A stretch of 64,000 nucleotides of DNA from Vandiemenella viatica (Eukaryota > Arthropoda > Insecta > Orthoptera > Morabidae), in contig JARYHS010009186.1 in the NCBI GenBank assembly GCA_031002005.1, forward strand, positions 105,808,829-105,872,828, read 5' to 3'. Every line of letters starts with the position of its first letter. Within the stretch, counting starts at the first letter, position 1. The position numbers were made by a program, and so were the translations under genes. This document shows positions 62,387 to 64,000 of the stretch, in pieces. The notes under the pieces were generated by a model that did no database searches, was not told the DNA's origin, and saw nothing but the letters and a program-made list of their open reading frames with translations.

Positions 62387-63539
62387 CTTGTCTTTCGATA
62401 ATACTATCCGGCGGAGAACCCGGGAAGATTTCATATCAAATATGATTTTGTTGCACTTAAATTAGGTACTTCTAGTACCAACTTATCAACTCTAGTGATT
62501 GCTTCCGCATGAAGTGCATCTAAATTTCATGCAGATAGATTCAAATATATTTTAACTGATTTAGATTTCTCAGTGTAAATATTTAATTGGAAAGATTACA
62601 AACACAAGATTACAAACACTCGTCATGAAAACTTCGTTCACGAACACATTTAAATTTATTTCTCTGGTCACTCGATTCTGGTTTGAATCACTTCGGGTTC
62701 TTCACATCTAGCAATTGAGAACTTGAATGCCTTCTAAGATTGGCTGATTCTGTATACGTGTTCATCTATACCAAAACACATTTCGTGGTGTAGTTAACTG
62801 TTTTGGATCACGGGAAAAGTTACGATTAAAAAGTGGTTCTCCGTTTCAAATAAAGCCACGGTTTTGTGCCTGTCTCCGTAACTTGCCACGAATATGCAAA
62901 ATGGCGAAAATAATATAAAAATCCCTTTGGATTGGTCCTGAAAATTCTAGTTGTATGTTTTATGTAATCTTATTAAAGATACGAGCCGTAAGTATACTCA
63001 TGCTATATGGCAGATAATTTGTCAGTGATATAATGTATGTCAAGAAAATTTTTTTTTCATTGTATCTCAACAGTGGTGAAAGCAGCTACACCAATATGCA
63101 GAGATGGGAAGTGGGAGCTTAAACATTGACCCCCATGCTTTCACACACATTGGCTCAAATTAAACGTCTTCGTAGTAAGGCAGAGAATTGTCTTATTTGT
63201 GACGGTGGTCTGTAAAGTTATTTAACTCGACCGTAGATCGATGATATAGACAAAGCAGGAAACGCCATAAATTTGATTATCGCTACTTCTCTTCAAACAT
63301 ATTTCTAACAAAAATCTATGTATTTATTTGTCATTACGTTGTAAACAGGGTATAGAATAACATACATAGATGATGATGAATTGGTGGAAGTAACTCCAAT
63401 ACGTTTACGCAAGAAATTCCTTGATCCGGATGAACGTAAATGTGCAGAAAAGACAAAAAATAGGCCGACAAGTTTACAGACATTTTTGTCATACCAAAAT
63501 TTACAGTAACTATATCTGTTCCCACTAATATTCAAGAAG
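62387..63539. other. No gene established
   Basis: GGCGGAGAACCCGGGAAGAT at about 62412 may belong to the same old repeat as the motif above. No coding region is supported. Confidence 0.3.
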
Positions 63540-63703
63540 TAATAAAAGAACTGTCAGAAAAATCAATTACTGTGCGGCTCGCTTATGATATTGCGCTGTT
63601 AGTGGATAAAAATGGTCAAATCGAAAAAATGATCGCTGTATTTAACATAATATTGGGAGAGGAGTTTGGACTAAATATAAACAGAAGAAACTATAGGTCT
63701 TAA
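63540..63703 (+). pseudogene. LINE reverse-transcriptase fragment
   Basis: The frame reads IKELSEKSITVRLAYDIALL then VDKNGQIEKMIAVFNIILGE and EFGLNINRRNY before a stop. This aligns with the RT palm segment FADDIVLSAERFED...LNGMNKIL...FGLNINQSKTK of the LINE at 10411; the catalytic FADD has become AYDI. Only about 50 codons remain. Confidence 0.6.
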
Positions 63704-63901
63704 AGCGCAGTAGACGTAATGACGGTATCAAAAATAGGATAACATGCGGTGGAATAGGGAATCATGTAATTTAGGAAATGAAAATATAATTGATAGTGGA
63801 AACAGGGGTGATAAGAAAAGAAGATCAGCACTACCAAGAATACCCTTTTTGTTAAAAAATAATAATAATAATAATTTAGGATTCGGAAAAACTTCCTTAG
63901 G

Positions 63902-64000
63902 CCAGGTCTACACGTAACGTCTTGACTGACGTTTTACTTGATCAGGCAAGACGTCAGGTAAAACTGACCAAAAACTCGCGTCCACACGCTTTCGTTTTTA
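63902..64000 (+). mobile_element. Possible left end of a DNA transposon, cut by the window edge
   Basis: After TTA at 63898-63900, GGCCAGGTCTACACGTAACG starts a stretch with inverted words (GTCTTGACTGACG against CAAGACGTCA) and TCCACACGC. It resembles DNA-transposon ends and may carry a TTA duplication, but the other end is outside the window. Confidence 0.3.

Noticed and set aside
1..64000. CRISPR array, operons, bacterial promoters or ribosome-binding sites
   Set aside because: No regularly spaced identical repeats with unique spacers, no gene clusters, and the sequence is clearly eukaryotic.

Overview
This window is a piece of animal nuclear DNA, almost certainly from an insect. It is AT-rich and I could support no complete host gene. 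It is crowded with decayed non-LTR retrotransposons (LINEs), tRNA-headed SINEs, hAT and PIF/Harbinger-type DNA transposons, MITEs and microsatellites. The commonest SINE has a head and body that look to me like SINEs of polyneopteran insects (cockroaches, termites, stick insects, Orthoptera). That placement is from memory and is an inference. One assembly gap of exactly 1000 N lies at 25634-26633.

Layout. 0.4-0.9 kb: a Harbinger-like MITE (family F1). 2.8-3.3 kb: a BED-finger hAT fragment. 3.6-6.3 kb: a hAT element with terminal repeats and an 8-bp target duplication, its transposase broken by five frame changes. 7.4-9.4 kb: a LINE interrupted by a second LINE and a SINE. 9.9-13.1 kb: a composite repeat (diverged ~150-bp units plus a ~490-bp hairpin) carrying a LINE with a 14-bp target duplication and a SINE. 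The same composite recurs at 36.9-38.8 kb without those insertions. 17.5-19.2 kb: a 253-bp MITE with a 6-bp target duplication and a complete SINE with an 11-bp duplication. 21.9-23.0 kb: the RNase H end of an I/R1-like LINE. 23.1-23.5 kb: an inverted repeat whose arms each hold a hammerhead-ribozyme-like core. 24.3-28.5 kb: a hAT element bounded by CCCTAGGG, containing the gap and a tandem-repeat element. 32.3-33.2, 39.0-39.7 and 51.1-52.2 kb: further LINE 3' ends. 40.1-43.0 kb: a 2.97-kb DNA transposon of unusual type with 29-30-bp terminal repeats, ATAT duplications and a nearly intact transposase-like gene. 43.4-44.1 kb: two MITEs of a second Harbinger-like family (F2). 44.2-47.7 kb: unclassified repeats. 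48.6-62.1 kb: SINEs, three more F1 MITEs, a MADF-bearing element, a hAT MITE in a TA microsatellite, and two more hammerhead-like motifs.

How the parts work together. There are no host operons or pathways here. The meaningful relations are between elements: autonomous proteins and the non-autonomous copies they may have moved, and nested insertions that give an order of events. The most original signals are the 40-43 kb transposon, the hammerhead-like inverted repeat at 23.1-23.5 kb, and the duplicated hairpin composite. All calls rest on reading the sequence by eye. No database search was possible, so superfamily names are inferences from duplication length, terminal sequence and protein motifs.
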